A stretch of 64,000 nucleotides of DNA from Rhodovulum sp. PH10 (GTDB lineage: Bacteria > Pseudomonadota > Alphaproteobacteria > Rhizobiales > Xanthobacteraceae): contig NZ_AKZI01000007.1 of NCBI RefSeq assembly GCF_000293785.1, forward strand, positions 1-64,000. The letters run 5' to 3'. A program made the position numbers and the translations under genes. The notes beneath the pieces were generated by a model. That model was not told the DNA's origin. It saw only the letters and a list, made by a program, of their open reading frames with translations, and searched no databases. Numbering within the stretch: the first letter of the stretch is position 1; each line of letters starts with the position of its first letter. Positions 52,344 to 64,000 of the stretch are shown here, in pieces.

Positions 52344-53246
52344 ATGACACGGATCCGCAGCGACCAGAGCGCGCGCGGCAAGCGCCGGAACGGCGCGGGC
52401 GGCGACGCAGCGGACGCGAGCGCACAGGAGGCGAGCGTGCCGGCCGCCGCTGTGGTGTCCCGCGCCGCACGGCCGCACGCCGGCGCACGGGCGGCGAAGG
52501 GCGCCGCGCACAAGACGCAGGAGAAGAAGACGCAGCAGAAGGCGCCGTCCGCCTCCAAGGTGTCGTCGCTGTCCGACCGCGCCTACCAGGAGATCAAGGA
52601 TCTCATTCTCACGCTGTTCTTCCTGCCGGGGCAGTATCTGAACGAGGCGGCGATCTGCGACCTGCTCGATCTCGGCCGCACACCGGTGCATCAGGCGCTG
52701 CAGCTCCTGCAGGTCGAGGGTTTGGTCGAGGTGGTGCCGCGCAAGGGCGTGATCGTCAGGCCCGATTCGGTCGGCGAGGTGATCGCCATTCTGGACGCGC
52801 GGATTCTGGTCGAGGTCGAGCTGGTGCGGCGTGCGGTCGCGCATGCGACCCGCGACGACGTCGCGGAGCTCGGGGCGATTCTCGACAAGACCAATCGGCG
52901 TCACGGCGGTGGCTCGATCGACGCGTTCGTGGAGTCGGACCGCGCCTTCCACGTGAAGGTCGCGGCGATGTCGAAGAACGCCATTCTGGCCGATTTCGTC
53001 CGGCTGATGCACGAGCGCTCGACGCGGTTCTGGTATCTGCATTTGTGGCAGACGATCGACCTGTTCGCCGCCACCCGCGAGCATCGCTCGATCCTCGAGG
53101 CGATCGAGGCGCACGATGCCGAGCGCGCCGCCCGCGCGATGCGCAAGCACATCGACAGCCTTCGCGAGCGCCTCCAGCACATCAATCGTCACGCTCCGGC
53201 CCGCACCGCTCGCCCGGCCGCGGCTCACCCCGGCCGCGCCCGTTGA
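52344..53246 (+). CDS. GntR-family regulator (FadR/FCD subfamily)
   Basis: A 300-residue regulator. Residues 1-75 are a basic Ala/Lys/Gln-rich extension; the HTH is SLSDRAYQEIKDLILTLFFLPGQYLNEAAICDLLDLGRTPVHQALQLLQVEGLVEVVPRKGVIV; the FCD ligand domain follows (AILDARILVEVELVRRAVAHATRDDVAELGAILDK, DRAFHVKVAAMSKN, EHRSILEAIEAHDAERAARAMRKHI). The ATG at 52344 is the first in frame after the operator region. It is divergent from the M24/transporter operon, which it probably controls in response to the imported compound. Confidence 0.88.
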   Translation: MTRIRSDQSARGKRRNGAGGDAADASAQEASVPAAAVVSRAARPHAGARAAKGAAHKTQEKKTQQKAPSASKVSSLSDRAYQEIKDLILTLFFLPGQYLNEAAICDLLDLGRTPVHQALQLLQVEGLVEVVPRKGVIVRPDSVGEVIAILDARILVEVELVRRAVAHATRDDVAELGAILDKTNRRHGGGSIDAFVESDRAFHVKVAAMSKNAILADFVRLMHERSTRFWYLHLWQTIDLFAATREHRSILEAIEAHDAERAARAMRKHIDSLRERLQHINRHAPARTARPAAAHPGRAR

Positions 53247-53768
53247 CCGCCCCGCCGCGCAGTCTCGCCGGCGCGGATTCGACGTTACCGGCGGAGTGTT
53301 GGTCGCGGGTTGTGCCGAACGGTCGCTTTCGAGAAAATTGCCGGCCCGCCCCGCGGACGTTCCGGAAACCCTTTCGCCCGCGACGACACGAGGGCTCGAA
53401 ACACCCGTTCGACGTCTCGCGCGGCCCGAAGCCGACCGGCCGATCCCGCCGACCTTTATCCGGGCCGAGTATCCGGCGTGATCGACGCTGGTATTTTACA
53501 TGGGATCCGTAGTGAAAGGTCCACCCTGGGCCGGGGTACGGCCGGGTGTGGCAAACGCCCGGCGACCGGCGGCGTCTCTCGTCGTGCACCGAACGACGTC
53601 CGGGTGGCGCAGGCGCAGCGCAGGGCGGCCCGAATGCGCCCCCTCCCCCTTGCTGCGGCGGGCGGAAGCCGGCTAGACCCCGTGCGAGAGCTTTCGGCCG
53701 AAAACCTCGCCCGGCGCGAAACGCGCAGCCCGGCGACGGTCTCGACCCACCGAAACACCGCCGCGATC
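53247..53768. other. 522-base gap, no gene recognised
   Basis: No reliable frame. The less GC-rich stretch tttatccgggcc...ggtattttacatgggatcc near 53453-53510 is the best candidate for a promoter of the flavin reductase gene. A few hairpins of four to six pairs are present but nothing resembles a riboswitch or small RNA. Confidence 0.4.
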
Positions 53769-54374
53769 ATGCGAGACATGCAAAACGCTCCGTTCGATCA
53801 GATCCGCTTCCGCGAGGCGCTCGGCCGCTTCCCGACCGGCGTCGCCGTGGTGACGGCGTGCGCCGCCGACGGCGAACCGATCGGCATGACGATCAACTCG
53901 TTCAGCTCGGTCTCGCTCGATCCGCCGCTGGTGCTGTTCAGCATCGCGCGTCGTGCCAAGAGCTTCGCTGCCTGGCAGGCGGTCTCGCATTATGCCGTGA
54001 ACGTGTTGGCCGAGGACCAGGAGGCTTTGTCGAACCGCTTCGCCAAGGCGGGCCCGGATCGCTTCGCGGACCTCGCGGTCGAGGCCGGCCCGCACGGCCT
54101 GCCGCTGTTTCGCGGCGCGCTCGCAGTGCTCGTCTGCGAGGCCCATGCCCGCTACGACGGCGGCGACCACGAGATCTTTCTCGGCCGCGTCACCGCGCTG
54201 TCGACCGCCGAGCCTGCCGGCGGCGCACCCCTGGTGTTCTTCTCCGGCCGCTACCGCCGGCTCGCCGCCAGCGGCCAAGCCCATGTCGCACCAGGCGATT
54301 CGTTGTCTCCGCGGGGCATTCGGCGGAGCGCTGCGGACGGCGAGAGCGGCGGATCGGCGCCTGCGACATCTTGA
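53769..54374 (+). CDS. Flavin reductase family protein
   Basis: A 201-residue flavin reductase-like (FMN-binding split-barrel) protein: FREALGRFPTGVAVVTACAADGEPIGMTINSFSSVSLDPPLVLFSIARRAKSF and the later HEIFLGRVTAL and PLVFFSGRYRRL segments. These NAD(P)H:flavin oxidoreductases feed reduced flavin to two-component monooxygenases, though no oxygenase is adjacent. A second ATG at 53778 is also possible. The C-terminus after the YRRL segment is low-complexity and runs to the riboswitch region. Confidence 0.85.
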   Translation: MRDMQNAPFDQIRFREALGRFPTGVAVVTACAADGEPIGMTINSFSSVSLDPPLVLFSIARRAKSFAAWQAVSHYAVNVLAEDQEALSNRFAKAGPDRFADLAVEAGPHGLPLFRGALAVLVCEAHARYDGGDHEIFLGRVTALSTAEPAGGAPLVFFSGRYRRLAASGQAHVAPGDSLSPRGIRRSAADGESGGSAPATS

Positions 54375-54436
54375 CAGGCACGGGGCTCGCTCCCCATCTC
54401 GACACAGTGTGTATTTACAGGAGAGTCGCTGCCCCC

Positions 54437-54608
54437 TGACGGGAGAGACCGGCCTCGCCGGCGCCGAAGGAGCAACCGCCCCGGAAACTCTCAGGCAAAA
54501 GGACCGTCACGGGACGTGAATCTGGAAAGAGGCGCGGCCGACCCGGAGCATATCGGGCGACCTCGTCCGCCGACGGGATAACACTCTCAGGCACCAAGAC
54601 AGATGGGG
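54437..54608 (+). ncRNA. Tandem glycine riboswitch
   Basis: Two glycine aptamers in series. The first (about 54437-54507) has gggagagacc, gccgaaggagcaaccgcccc and aactctcaggcaaaagg; the second (about 54520-54608) has ctggaaagagg, gccgacggga and cactctcaggcaccaagacag. The conserved actctcaggca boxes and the tandem layout are diagnostic of glycine riboswitches, which usually switch on glycine cleavage genes when glycine binds. It is 240 bases upstream of the gcvP start. A ttgaca box at 54371-54376 is a possible -35 element. Confidence 0.95.
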
Positions 54609-54848
54609 CGCCGAGACGAGCCGAGCTTGTCGGGAGGCGCCCGTGTCGACATTCGACACAAGGTCGAAATCCCTTTCCAGGCGAAGCCACGCCGCTCCGA
54701 AGGCGCCGGCCGTGTGCGGTCCGCGCCCCTCCGGGACGATCGTCTCGGCCATCCATGTCCGGTCCGCCGCCCGCGCGGCGCCGAGCCCCGGCACGCCGTT
54801 GCCGGTGCGCGGTCGCCTGCGCCGTGCCGTTTCCCGTCAGGAGAGCCC

Positions 54849-57731
<2,883 letters not shown>

Positions 57732-57820
57732 TCGGCGAGCGGCGGAATACGGCGCTTCGCGCCTGTTCCGCCCTACTGCTTCGACTCCTGCCGCCGCCTC
57801 GTTGAACGAACCTCCATCCG

Positions 57821-57930
57821 TCCTCACCCTGAGGGTCGCCGAAGGCGGCGTCTCGAAGGGCGAGGACGGCCCCCGCGTCACGGCCTCATGGTTCGAGACG
57901 CGCTCCTGCGGAGCGCTCCTCACCATGAGG
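57821..57930. repeat. REP-like intergenic repeat between gcvP and pheT
   Basis: Begins tcctcaccctgagg (57821-57834) and ends tcctcaccatgagg (57917-57930), with tcgccgaaggcggcgtctcgaa and gcgctcc-tgc-ggagcgc (57900-57916) hairpins between. The composition cctgagg-...-gcggcgtctcgaagg-...-tggttcgagacgcgctc-...-caccatgagg is a known kind of repeated intergenic element in Bradyrhizobium-like genomes. It separates the convergent ends of gcvP and pheT. Confidence 0.75.
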
Positions 57931-57959
57931 TCGGGCATCCATTCGGATGCGCGGCGGTC

Positions 57960-60383
57960 TCACGCCCGCAAAACGCCGCCGGTTCGCTTCGAAACCTCGG
58001 CGACGATCTTTCCGGCCACCGCCTCGATCTCCTGGTCGGTGAGGGTTTTTTCACGCGGCTGCAGGGTGACCGCCACCGCGATCGACTTCTTGCCGGCCTC
58101 GATGTTCTTGCCCTCGTAGACGTCGAACACCGACACGCCCGCGATCAGCTTGCGGTCGACGCCCTGCGCCGCCTTCACCAGGTCGGCCGCCTTCACGCCG
58201 TGATCGACGATGAAGGCGAAATCGCGCGTCACCGGCTGGAACGCCGACAATTCGAGCGCCGCCTTCGCCCTTGTGGCCTTGGCTTTCGGCTCGGGGATGC
58301 GGTCGAGCAAAATCTCGAAGGCGACCAAGGGCCCATCGAGATCGAGCGCGTGCAGCGTGCGGGGATGCAGCTCGCCGAACCAGCCGATTGTCAGCTTCGG
58401 GCCGATCTGCAGCGTGCCGGAGCGGCCGGGATGGAGCCACGACGGCCCGTCCGCCACCACCTGCACGCCGGCCGGCGCGCCGACCGCCGCGAGCAGCGAG
58501 GAGACGTCGGCCTTGACGTCGAACACGTCGGCCGGCGCCGCCCCCGCCCGCCAGTCGCGGCCGACCGCCTCGGGCTTTGCCAGCGCCCGGCGCACACCGG
58601 CGGCGGCGATCATCTGATCCTCCGGCCGGTCGCCGAGAAACACCTGCCCGACCTCGAACAACGCGACGTCGGAAAGGCCGCGCCGGGCGTTGCGCTGCAC
58701 GGCCTCCAAAAGGCCGGGCACCAGGCTCGGCCGCATGTCGGACAATTCCGCCGCGATCGGGTTGGCGAGCGCGAGCGACGGCTGCCCGCCGCCGAACATC
58801 TCCGCCTCGCCCTTGGAGATGAACGACCATGTCACCGCCTCCACCAGCCCGCGCGCGGCGAGCGCGCGCTTCGACCGGCGGGTGCGCTTCTGGATCGTGG
58901 TGAGCACCGGCTTGCGGCCGCGGTCGTCGCGCGGAAAGGGGGTCAGCGGCACCCGGTCGACCCCGACGATGCGCACCACCTCCTCGACCAGATCGGCGAC
59001 GCCGTCGACGTCCGGCCGCCAAGACGGCACCGCCACCTTGAGTGCCTTCTGGGTGCCGGCGACGAAGAAGCCGAGTTTCGTCAGGATCCGCTTCACCTCG
59101 GGGAACGGCACGTCGAGCCCGGCGAGGCGCGGCAAGGCCTCCAGCGGGAACTCGATCACCTTGTCCGGGATCGGCGGAGTGCCGACCACCACCGCCTCCG
59201 ACGGGGTGCCGCCGCACATCTCGGTCACCCATTGGGTGGCGAGATCGAGCCCCGGCGCCATGAAGGCGGGGTCGACGCCGCGCTCGAAGCGGTAGCGCGC
59301 ATCGGTGACGATGCCGAGCCGGCGGCCGGTGCGGGCGATGTTGATCTCGTCCCACAGCGCCGACTCGATCAGCACGTCGGTGGTGTTCTCGTCGCAGCCC
59401 GACAGTTCGCCGCCCATGATGCCCGCGAGCGACTCGACCCCCGCCTCGTCGGCGATCACGCACATCGTGTCGTCGAGATTGTAGGTCTTTCCGTCGAGCG
59501 CGAGCAGCGTCTCGCCGAGCCGGCCGCGCCGCACCGTGAGGTTCCCCTTCACCTTGGCGGCGTCGAACACGTGCAGCGGGCGGCCGCGGTCGAACGTCAT
59601 GTAATTGGTGATGTCGACCAGCGCGTTGATCGGGCGCAGCCCGATCGCCCGCAGCCGGCGCTGCATCCAGTCCGGCGACGGGCCGTTCTTCACGCCGCGC
59701 ACGAGGCGCAGCGCGAAGGCCGGGCACAGCGAGGGGGTGTCGCCGAAATCGAGCGACACGCTCACCGGGCACGGGAAGGCGCCCTTGACCGGCGGGATCG
59801 GCGCGCTCTTGAGTGTGCCGATGTCGGCCGCCGCGAGGTCGCGGGCGATGCCGGACACGCCGGTGCAGTCGGCCCGGTTGGGCGTGAGATTGATGTCGAT
59901 CACCGGATCGGCGAGATGTGCCCACTCGGCGTAGCGGGCGCCGACCGGCGCGTCGGCCGGCAGCTCGATGATGCCGTCGTGATCGTCGGAGAGGCCGAGC
60001 TCGGCCTCCGAGCACAGCATGCCGCGGCTCTCGACGCCGCGGATGCTGCCGACCGCGAGCGTGATGTTCTTGGCCGGAATGTAGGTGCCGGGCGGCGAGA
60101 AGACGCCCTTCATGCCGGCATGCGCGTTCGGCGCGCCGCACACCACCTGCACCGGCTTGCCGTCACCCGCCGGGCCGAGATCGACCATGCAGACGCGCAA
60201 GCGGTCGGCGTTCGGGTGCTGCTCGGCCGAGATCACGTGCGCGATCACGAAGGGGGCGAGCAGCTTGCCCTTGTCCTCCACCTCCTCGACCTCGAGGCCG
60301 ATCATGGTGAGTTTTTCGACGATCGCTTCCAGCGAGGCGTCGGTGTCGAGATGCTCTTGGAGCCAGGAGAGGGTGAATTTCAT
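57960..60383 (-). CDS. pheT: Phenylalanine-tRNA ligase beta subunit
   Basis: An 807-residue subunit of the alpha2beta2 PheRS. It has the N-terminal EMAP-like tRNA-binding domain ([32 protein letters not shown]), B3/B4 editing domain ([21 protein letters not shown]), B5 domain and the C-terminal FDX-ACB domain ([24 protein letters not shown]). The start codon overlaps the stop of the HEPN-like gene by four bases (ATGA). Normally pheT follows pheS directly; here two genes intervene. Confidence 0.96.
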   Translation of the reverse strand: MKFTLSWLQEHLDTDASLEAIVEKLTMIGLEVEEVEDKGKLLAPFVIAHVISAEQHPNADRLRVCMVDLGPAGDGKPVQVVCGAPNAHAGMKGVFSPPGTYIPAKNITLAVGSIRGVESRGMLCSEAELGLSDDHDGIIELPADAPVGARYAEWAHLADPVIDINLTPNRADCTGVSGIARDLAAADIGTLKSAPIPPVKGAFPCPVSVSLDFGDTPSLCPAFALRLVRGVKNGPSPDWMQRRLRAIGLRPINALVDITNYMTFDRGRPLHVFDAAKVKGNLTVRRGRLGETLLALDGKTYNLDDTMCVIADEAGVESLAGIMGGELSGCDENTTDVLIESALWDEINIARTGRRLGIVTDARYRFERGVDPAFMAPGLDLATQWVTEMCGGTPSEAVVVGTPPIPDKVIEFPLEALPRLAGLDVPFPEVKRILTKLGFFVAGTQKALKVAVPSWRPDVDGVADLVEEVVRIVGVDRVPLTPFPRDDRGRKPVLTTIQKRTRRSKRALAARGLVEAVTWSFISKGEAEMFGGGQPSLALANPIAAELSDMRPSLVPGLLEAVQRNARRGLSDVALFEVGQVFLGDRPEDQMIAAAGVRRALAKPEAVGRDWRAGAAPADVFDVKADVSSLLAAVGAPAGVQVVADGPSWLHPGRSGTLQIGPKLTIGWFGELHPRTLHALDLDGPLVAFEILLDRIPEPKAKATRAKAALELSAFQPVTRDFAFIVDHGVKAADLVKAAQGVDRKLIAGVSVFDVYEGKNIEAGKKSIAVAVTLQPREKTLTDQEIEAVAGKIVAEVSKRTGGVLRA

Positions 60384-60862
60384 GATGTACGAGCCTTGAC
60401 GAGCAGCGCGGCAGCAAGCGCTCGGCGGTGAGAGTCTTCCAGCTTGTTCAGGACGACGATGGCGGCGGCGGCCTGTTCCACGAGAGCTTCGGTGTCGGCG
60501 AAGTACTTCCCGAACGGTGCCGGGCCATAGTCGGCTTGCTCTCGCTCCTTCTGGAGAAGCACGAACGCCACTCCGAAATTCGCGACTTCGGCGGGAAAGG
60601 CCGACAGCTCCTTCGAGCTCGTCAGAACGGCCTTGGCGCCCGTGTGGGTCACGCCCCTGTAGACCCGCTCCCAAGCCTGGGACTTGTGATGGATGCTACC
60701 GATGACGGTGTCGGCGCAAAGACGACACAACGCATGGAAGACGGCGTAGTACGCACTGCTCACGGCGCGACGCATGAACGCTTCGCGCGGCCGCTTTCCG
60801 GTGCGCCGGCAGAGATCCCTCGCAACCGTCAGAAGCCTGTCCTCGAGATCGAGCGCGCTCAT
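60380..60862 (-). CDS. HEPN-like domain protein inside the pheST operon
   Basis: A 160-residue helical protein. The segment [20 protein letters not shown] (residues 30-49) matches the second core helix of the HEPN superfamily (typically [10 protein letters not shown]). In active HEPN RNases the Rx4-6H motif uses an arginine seven positions before the histidine; here that position is Ser36, and the nearest arginines are 31 and 32, so catalysis is doubtful. It overlaps the 98-residue gene upstream by four bases and pheT downstream by four bases. Possible roles: part of a toxin-antitoxin pair, or a nucleic-acid/protein-binding HEPN protein. No second-domain partner of MNT type is present. Confidence 0.72.
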   Translation of the reverse strand: MSALDLEDRLLTVARDLCRRTGKRPREAFMRRAVSSAYYAVFHALCRLCADTVIGSIHHKSQAWERVYRGVTHTGAKAVLTSSKELSAFPAEVANFGVAFVLLQKEREQADYGPAPFGKYFADTEALVEQAAAAIVVLNKLEDSHRRALAAALLVKARTS

Positions 60863-61155
60863 TCGGGCGCGCCCTCCTCGTCGTAGCCCGTCGCCTCGTC
60901 CTCCGGACGATGGGTGAGATAAGGAAAGCGCTCCTCGCCCGCGTTCTGGAGCTCCCGCCGCAAGATCGCCAGCGTCCGGTTGAGCACCTCCCCGCTCGGA
61001 AGTGCGGAGCCGGACTTGTACGTCGCGGTCATGAAGAGCGCATCGTCCTCGTCTTGGTCCTTGCCGGTCGAGACGACCACGTCGTCGAAACCGTAAGCGG
61101 CGAGCTGTGCGGACAAGGTCTTCCGAGTGAGCTTCTTGACGTCGTCGAGAGTCAT
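60859..61155 (-). CDS. Small acidic protein preceding the HEPN gene
   Basis: A 98-residue acidic protein (MTLDDVKKLTRKTLSAQLAAYGFDDVVVSTGKDQDEDDALFMTATYKSG..., ends DEEGAPE). It has an alpha-beta pattern but no recognised motif; the nucleotidyltransferase GSxxRG motif of MNT antitoxins is absent. It starts 16 bases after the pheS stop and overlaps the HEPN-like gene by four bases, so it is probably the cognate partner of that protein. Classed as antitoxin-like only on position and size. Confidence 0.6.
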   Translation of the reverse strand: MTLDDVKKLTRKTLSAQLAAYGFDDVVVSTGKDQDEDDALFMTATYKSGSALPSGEVLNRTLAILRRELQNAGEERFPYLTHRPEDEATGYDEEGAPE

Positions 61156-61171
61156 CGAAGTCTCCTTGCCC

Positions 61172-62254
61172 TCACCCGCTCAGGCCACCCGCGAGTGTCG
61201 GAAAGTCGAGCGGGCGAAAACCGTAATGGTCGAGCCAGCGGACGTCGGCCTCGAAGAAGGCGCGCAGATCCGGCATGCCGTATTTCAGCATGGCGATGCG
61301 GTCGATGCCCATGCCCCAGGCGAATCCCTGGTACTCCGCCGGGTCGATGCCGCAGTTCTTCAGCACGTTCGGATGCACCATGCCGCAGCCGAGGATTTCC
61401 AGCCAGTCCTCGCCCTCGCCGAACCGGATCTCGCCCTTGTCGCGCCGACACTGGATGTCGACCTCGAGCGACGGCTCGGTGAACGGGAAGAACGACGGCC
61501 GGAACCGCATCTTCACCTGGTCGACCTCGAAGAACGCCTTGCAGAACTCCGCGAGAATCCACTTCAGGTGCCCGAGATGCGAGCCCTTGTCTATGACGAG
61601 GCCCTCGACCTGATGGAACATCGGCGTGTGGGTCTGATCGCTGTCGCAGCGATAGGTGCGGCCCGGACAGATCACCCGGATCGGCGGCGCCTTTCCGAGC
61701 ATCGTGCGCACCTGCACCGGCGAGGTGTGGGTGCGCAGCAGCAGCCGCGAGCCGTCCTCCTTCTCGGGGAAGAAGAACGTGTCGTGCATGTCGCGGGCCG
61801 GATGGCCGACGGGAAAGTTCAGCTTGGTGAAGTTGTAGTCGTCGGTCTCGATGTCGGGACCTTCGGCGACCTCGAAGCCCATGTCGGCGAAGATCGCGGT
61901 GAGCTCGTCGACCACCTGGCTGATCGGATGGATGCGGCCGCGCTCGAGCGGCCCGTCGGCGACCGGCAGCGAGACGTCGACCGTCTCGGTGGCGAGCCGC
62001 GCGTCGAGCGCCGCGTCGCGCAGCGCGGTGCGGCGGGCGCCGAGCGCCTCGCCGACCTTCTCCTTGAGGCCGTTGATCAGCGGCCCCTGAACCTTGCGCT
62101 CCTCCGGCGACATTTTTCCGAGGGTGGCGAGCAGCGCCGACACCGCCCCCTTCTTGCCGAGCGCCGCGACGCGCACCGCCTCGAGGGCCGGCTCGTCGCC
62201 GGCGGCGGCGATGTCGGCGAGGAGGCGGCCTTCCAGTTCCGTGATGTCGGACAT
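61172..62254 (-). CDS. pheS: Phenylalanine-tRNA ligase alpha subunit
   Basis: A 360-residue class II synthetase subunit. Catalytic motif 1 region [24 protein letters not shown], motif 2 region TSPVQVRTM and [27 protein letters not shown], and motif 3 [26 protein letters not shown]. The N-terminal coiled coil ([35 protein letters not shown]) is standard. It follows rplT by 78 bases and is followed by the two-gene HEPN-like module. Confidence 0.97.
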   Translation of the reverse strand: MSDITELEGRLLADIAAAGDEPALEAVRVAALGKKGAVSALLATLGKMSPEERKVQGPLINGLKEKVGEALGARRTALRDAALDARLATETVDVSLPVADGPLERGRIHPISQVVDELTAIFADMGFEVAEGPDIETDDYNFTKLNFPVGHPARDMHDTFFFPEKEDGSRLLLRTHTSPVQVRTMLGKAPPIRVICPGRTYRCDSDQTHTPMFHQVEGLVIDKGSHLGHLKWILAEFCKAFFEVDQVKMRFRPSFFPFTEPSLEVDIQCRRDKGEIRFGEGEDWLEILGCGMVHPNVLKNCGIDPAEYQGFAWGMGIDRIAMLKYGMPDLRAFFEADVRWLDHYGFRPLDFPTLAGGLSG

Positions 62255-62331
62255 GCCCTCACCCGAACGCATTCGGGGTCGCCCGCCTGCGCGGACGACC
62301 CGGTCGAACCCTCGTGCCGTCGATCGTGGCG

Positions 62332-62691
62332 TCAGGCCGCGAGCGCGGCCTTGGCCTTCTCGACGATCGCCTGGAACGCCGCCGGCTGGCTGATCGCGAG
62401 ATCGGACAGCACCTTGCGGTCGACCGTGATGCCGGCGCGGGCGAGGCCCGCGATGAAGGTCGAGTAGTTGATCTCGAACGGCCGGACCGCCGCGTTGAGC
62501 CGCTGGATCCACAGCGCACGGAAGGTGCGCTTCTTCCGCTTGCGGTCACGATAGGCGTATTGGTTGGCCTTCTCGACCGCCTGCTTGGCGACCCGGATGG
62601 TATTCTTCCGCCGGCCGTAATAGCCCTTGGCGGCCTTGAAGACTTTCTTGTGCTTGGCGTGCGCGGTGACGCCCCGTTTGACGCGGGCCAT
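62332..62691 (-). CDS. rplT: 50S ribosomal protein L20
   Basis: A 119-residue basic protein: [58 protein letters not shown], ending [14 protein letters not shown]. An early 23S rRNA assembly protein, and in many bacteria a translational repressor of this operon. It lies 67 bases after rpmI. Confidence 0.98.
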   Translation of the reverse strand: MARVKRGVTAHAKHKKVFKAAKGYYGRRKNTIRVAKQAVEKANQYAYRDRKRKKRTFRALWIQRLNAAVRPFEINYSTFIAGLARAGITVDRKVLSDLAISQPAAFQAIVEKAKAALAA

Positions 62692-62758
62692 GGCTGATCT
62701 CCTGAAACCAATTGGCGAGAGAGGAAGGTCGCGTCGGTCGACGCGGCCGGTTCGGCGA

Positions 62759-62959
62759 TCAGCCGTTGGGCATCCAATACTTCTTGATGTTGTCGCCGTC
62801 GGTCTTGAACAGCACGGTCATGCCGCGATGCTCGCGGATCTGCTTGGTGGACCGCTTGATCATCCCGTGGCGCTTACCGGACTGCTGGAATTTCACCTTG
62901 CCGGTGCCGGTGATCTTGAAGCGCTTTTTTGCGCCCGACTTGGTCTTCATCTTGGGCAT
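62759..62959 (-). CDS. rpmI: 50S ribosomal protein L35
   Basis: A 66-residue protein, [22 protein letters not shown]..., the standard L35 start, rich in lysine and arginine. The ATG at 62959 has a gagacg/aggag-like sequence upstream. It is the second gene of the infC-rpmI-rplT group. Confidence 0.98.
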   Translation of the reverse strand: MPKMKTKSGAKKRFKITGTGKVKFQQSGKRHGMIKRSTKQIREHRGMTVLFKTDGDNIKKYWMPNG

Positions 62960-63363
62960 TTGGCTCGTCTCCTGGCCGATCGCGACCGCCGAGCCGCGAG
63001 GCTCCTCGGTCCGCCGGGCCGTCTGGTTGAATGAGCGCACCCGAACGGGCGCGACGCCGCCACGGCAGCCCATTTTCGGCCGGGCGACGGAGGGGGCTGG
63101 TTATGGCAGAGGTGGCCCGCAATGGCAACTGCGGACGCTTCGGACACGTCCGAGGCGGCGGCTCGCCACATCCGGCCTCCGGTCGTCCGGGCTCAGCGAG
63201 CCCGATGCGGGCCGAGCGTGCCGGAACCGGTCTCTCGCGACCGGTCGGGCGCGACGGGGCTGTCGCGGCGGGTCGGGGCCGGCGGCCGACGCCCAAACCG
63301 GCCGCCCGGGGGCAGGCGGCCTTCGTCTCCGGGCGACGGAAGCGATCGCGGGACGGGCGACGC
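62960..63363. other. 404-base gap between infC and rpmI
   Basis: No gene supported. The stretch is very GC-rich and holds several palindromes such as accggt pairs around 63228-63246 and a gccggccg-type cluster. Alphaproteobacteria usually have a shorter gap here, so it may contain an internal promoter or an L20/L35 control leader, but no known leader motif is recognised. Confidence 0.45.
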
Positions 63364-63903
63364 TCACCGCGGCGCCAGCACCATCACCATCTGGCGACCT
63401 TCCATCTTGGCGTCCTGCTCGACCTTGGCGAGCTCGGAGGTGTCGCCTTTGACCCGGTTCAGCAATTGGAAGCCGAGCTCCTGGTGGGCCATCTCGCGTC
63501 CGCGGAAGCGGAGCGTGACCTTCACCTTGTCGCCGTCTTCGAAGAACCGGATCATGGCGCGCATCTTCACGTCGTAATCGTGATCGTCGATCATCGGCCG
63601 GAACTTGACCTCCTTGACCTCGACGATCTTCTGCCGCTTGCGCGCCTCGGCCTGCTTCTTCTGCTCCTGGTACTTGAACTTCCCGTAATCGAGCATCTTG
63701 CAGACGGGCGGGCTGGCATTGGGCGCGATCTCGACCAGGTCGAGCCCGGCCTCGTGCGCCATGCGCAAGGCGTCGGGCGTGGCCACGGTGCCGAGATTGG
63801 CGCCGTCCTTGTCGATCAGATGAACCTCACGGATGCGAATCTCCTCGTTCACGCGCGGCCCGTCCTTCTGGACGGGGGGCGGGGCTCTCATGGGGCGGCG
63901 AAT
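63364..63903 (-). CDS. infC: Translation initiation factor IF-3 with AUU start
   Basis: A 179-residue IF-3: [63 protein letters not shown], and the C-terminal domain [36 protein letters not shown]. The best start is an ATT codon (complement of 63901-63903, reading [10 protein letters not shown]) with gaggag nine bases upstream; the in-frame ATG four codons later is too far from that ribosome-binding site. Use of AUU is the classic way IF-3 limits its own translation. First gene of the operon within this window; the 5' leader runs to the window edge. Confidence 0.9.
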   Translation of the reverse strand: MRRPMRAPPPVQKDGPRVNEEIRIREVHLIDKDGANLGTVATPDALRMAHEAGLDLVEIAPNASPPVCKMLDYGKFKYQEQKKQAEARKRQKIVEVKEVKFRPMIDDHDYDVKMRAMIRFFEDGDKVKVTLRFRGREMAHQELGFQLLNRVKGDTSELAKVEQDAKMEGRQMVMVLAPR

Positions 63904-64000
63904 GGCTGCAAACTCCTCTGTTGTTGCAAGGGTACTCGGCAAGGGTGCTCGGTCTGTCCCGGACCTACCGGCCCGGTGCGGCCGCGCGAGGCCACGATCC

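Noticed and set aside
54603-54848. Longer GcvP with an 82-residue N-terminal extension
   Set aside because: The extension is encoded by the riboswitch tail and leader, is arginine-rich, and the ATG at 54849 has a ribosome-binding site and fits the family length.
60859-61155. MNT-type nucleotidyltransferase antitoxin
   Set aside because: The GSxxRG and DxD motifs of MNT domains are not present in the 98-residue protein.

Overview
The window is GC-rich (close to 70% by eye), dense and largely syntenic with Hyphomicrobiales (Rhizobiales) genomes. An alphaproteobacterium is indicated by the ECF sigma factor/NrsF pair with a GTAAC-N16-CGAA promoter, a DUF882 murein protein, a DUF3775 protein, the infC-rpmI-rplT-pheS-pheT order and REP-like intergenic repeats of the kind seen in Bradyrhizobium/Rhodopseudomonas/Rhodoplanes relatives. 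Genus is not determinable here; a Xanthobacteraceae/Nitrobacteraceae-like organism is my guess. No tRNA, rRNA, IS element, prophage or CRISPR array was seen.

Layout: 0.2-3.4 kb purS and purQ, separated by an inserted opposite-strand ClC chloride channel gene. 3.4-6.6 kb an ECF sigma factor/anti-sigma pair, two small hypothetical genes with a run of hairpins between them, and an AcrR-type repressor. 6.6-8.8 kb two glycosyltransferase-like genes. 8.9-14.0 kb a sugar-acid/hydroxy-acid catabolic group: enolase-superfamily dehydratase, MHS-family transporter, LacI regulator with tandem operators, tartrate/D-malate dehydrogenase. 14.3-16.8 kb DUF3775, gcvT-gcvH and a zinc-ribbon protein. 17.0-21.6 kb two cell-wall genes (DUF882 and an L,D-transpeptidase). 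21.8-26.9 kb an NtrC-type regulator, a methyltransferase, oligoendopeptidase F and, directly after it, two tiny TIR-domain genes. 27.7-30.4 kb a PHA-synthase-like hydrolase and an ABC1/UbiB kinase.

30.5-44.3 kb is the most striking part: a molybdenum-centred island. It holds a DUF2478 protein, an ABC importer of the NitT/TauT architecture, the molbindin Mop, ModD, a free-standing ModC-type TOBE domain, a ModE-type HTH protein without its own TOBE domain, the selenium-dependent Mo-hydroxylase marker YqeB, 5-oxoprolinase subunits PxpA and PxpC without PxpB, and a four-gene Mo-hydroxylase whose large subunit is divided in two as in the Eubacterium nicotinate dehydrogenase NdhFSLM. Related palindromes stand in front of its transcription units, suggesting one regulon for importing molybdenum, handling it, and loading it (perhaps with labile selenium) into the enzyme.

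44.5-54.4 kb carries a MarR regulator, a branched-chain-amino-acid-type ABC transporter in one operon with an M24 metallopeptidase-like enzyme, a divergent GntR regulator with a palindromic operator, and a flavin reductase. 54.4-57.7 kb is a tandem glycine riboswitch controlling gcvP, far from gcvTH. 58-64 kb is the translation operon infC (AUU start), rpmI, rplT, pheS, pheT, with a two-gene HEPN-like module embedded between pheS and pheT and coupled to both sides.
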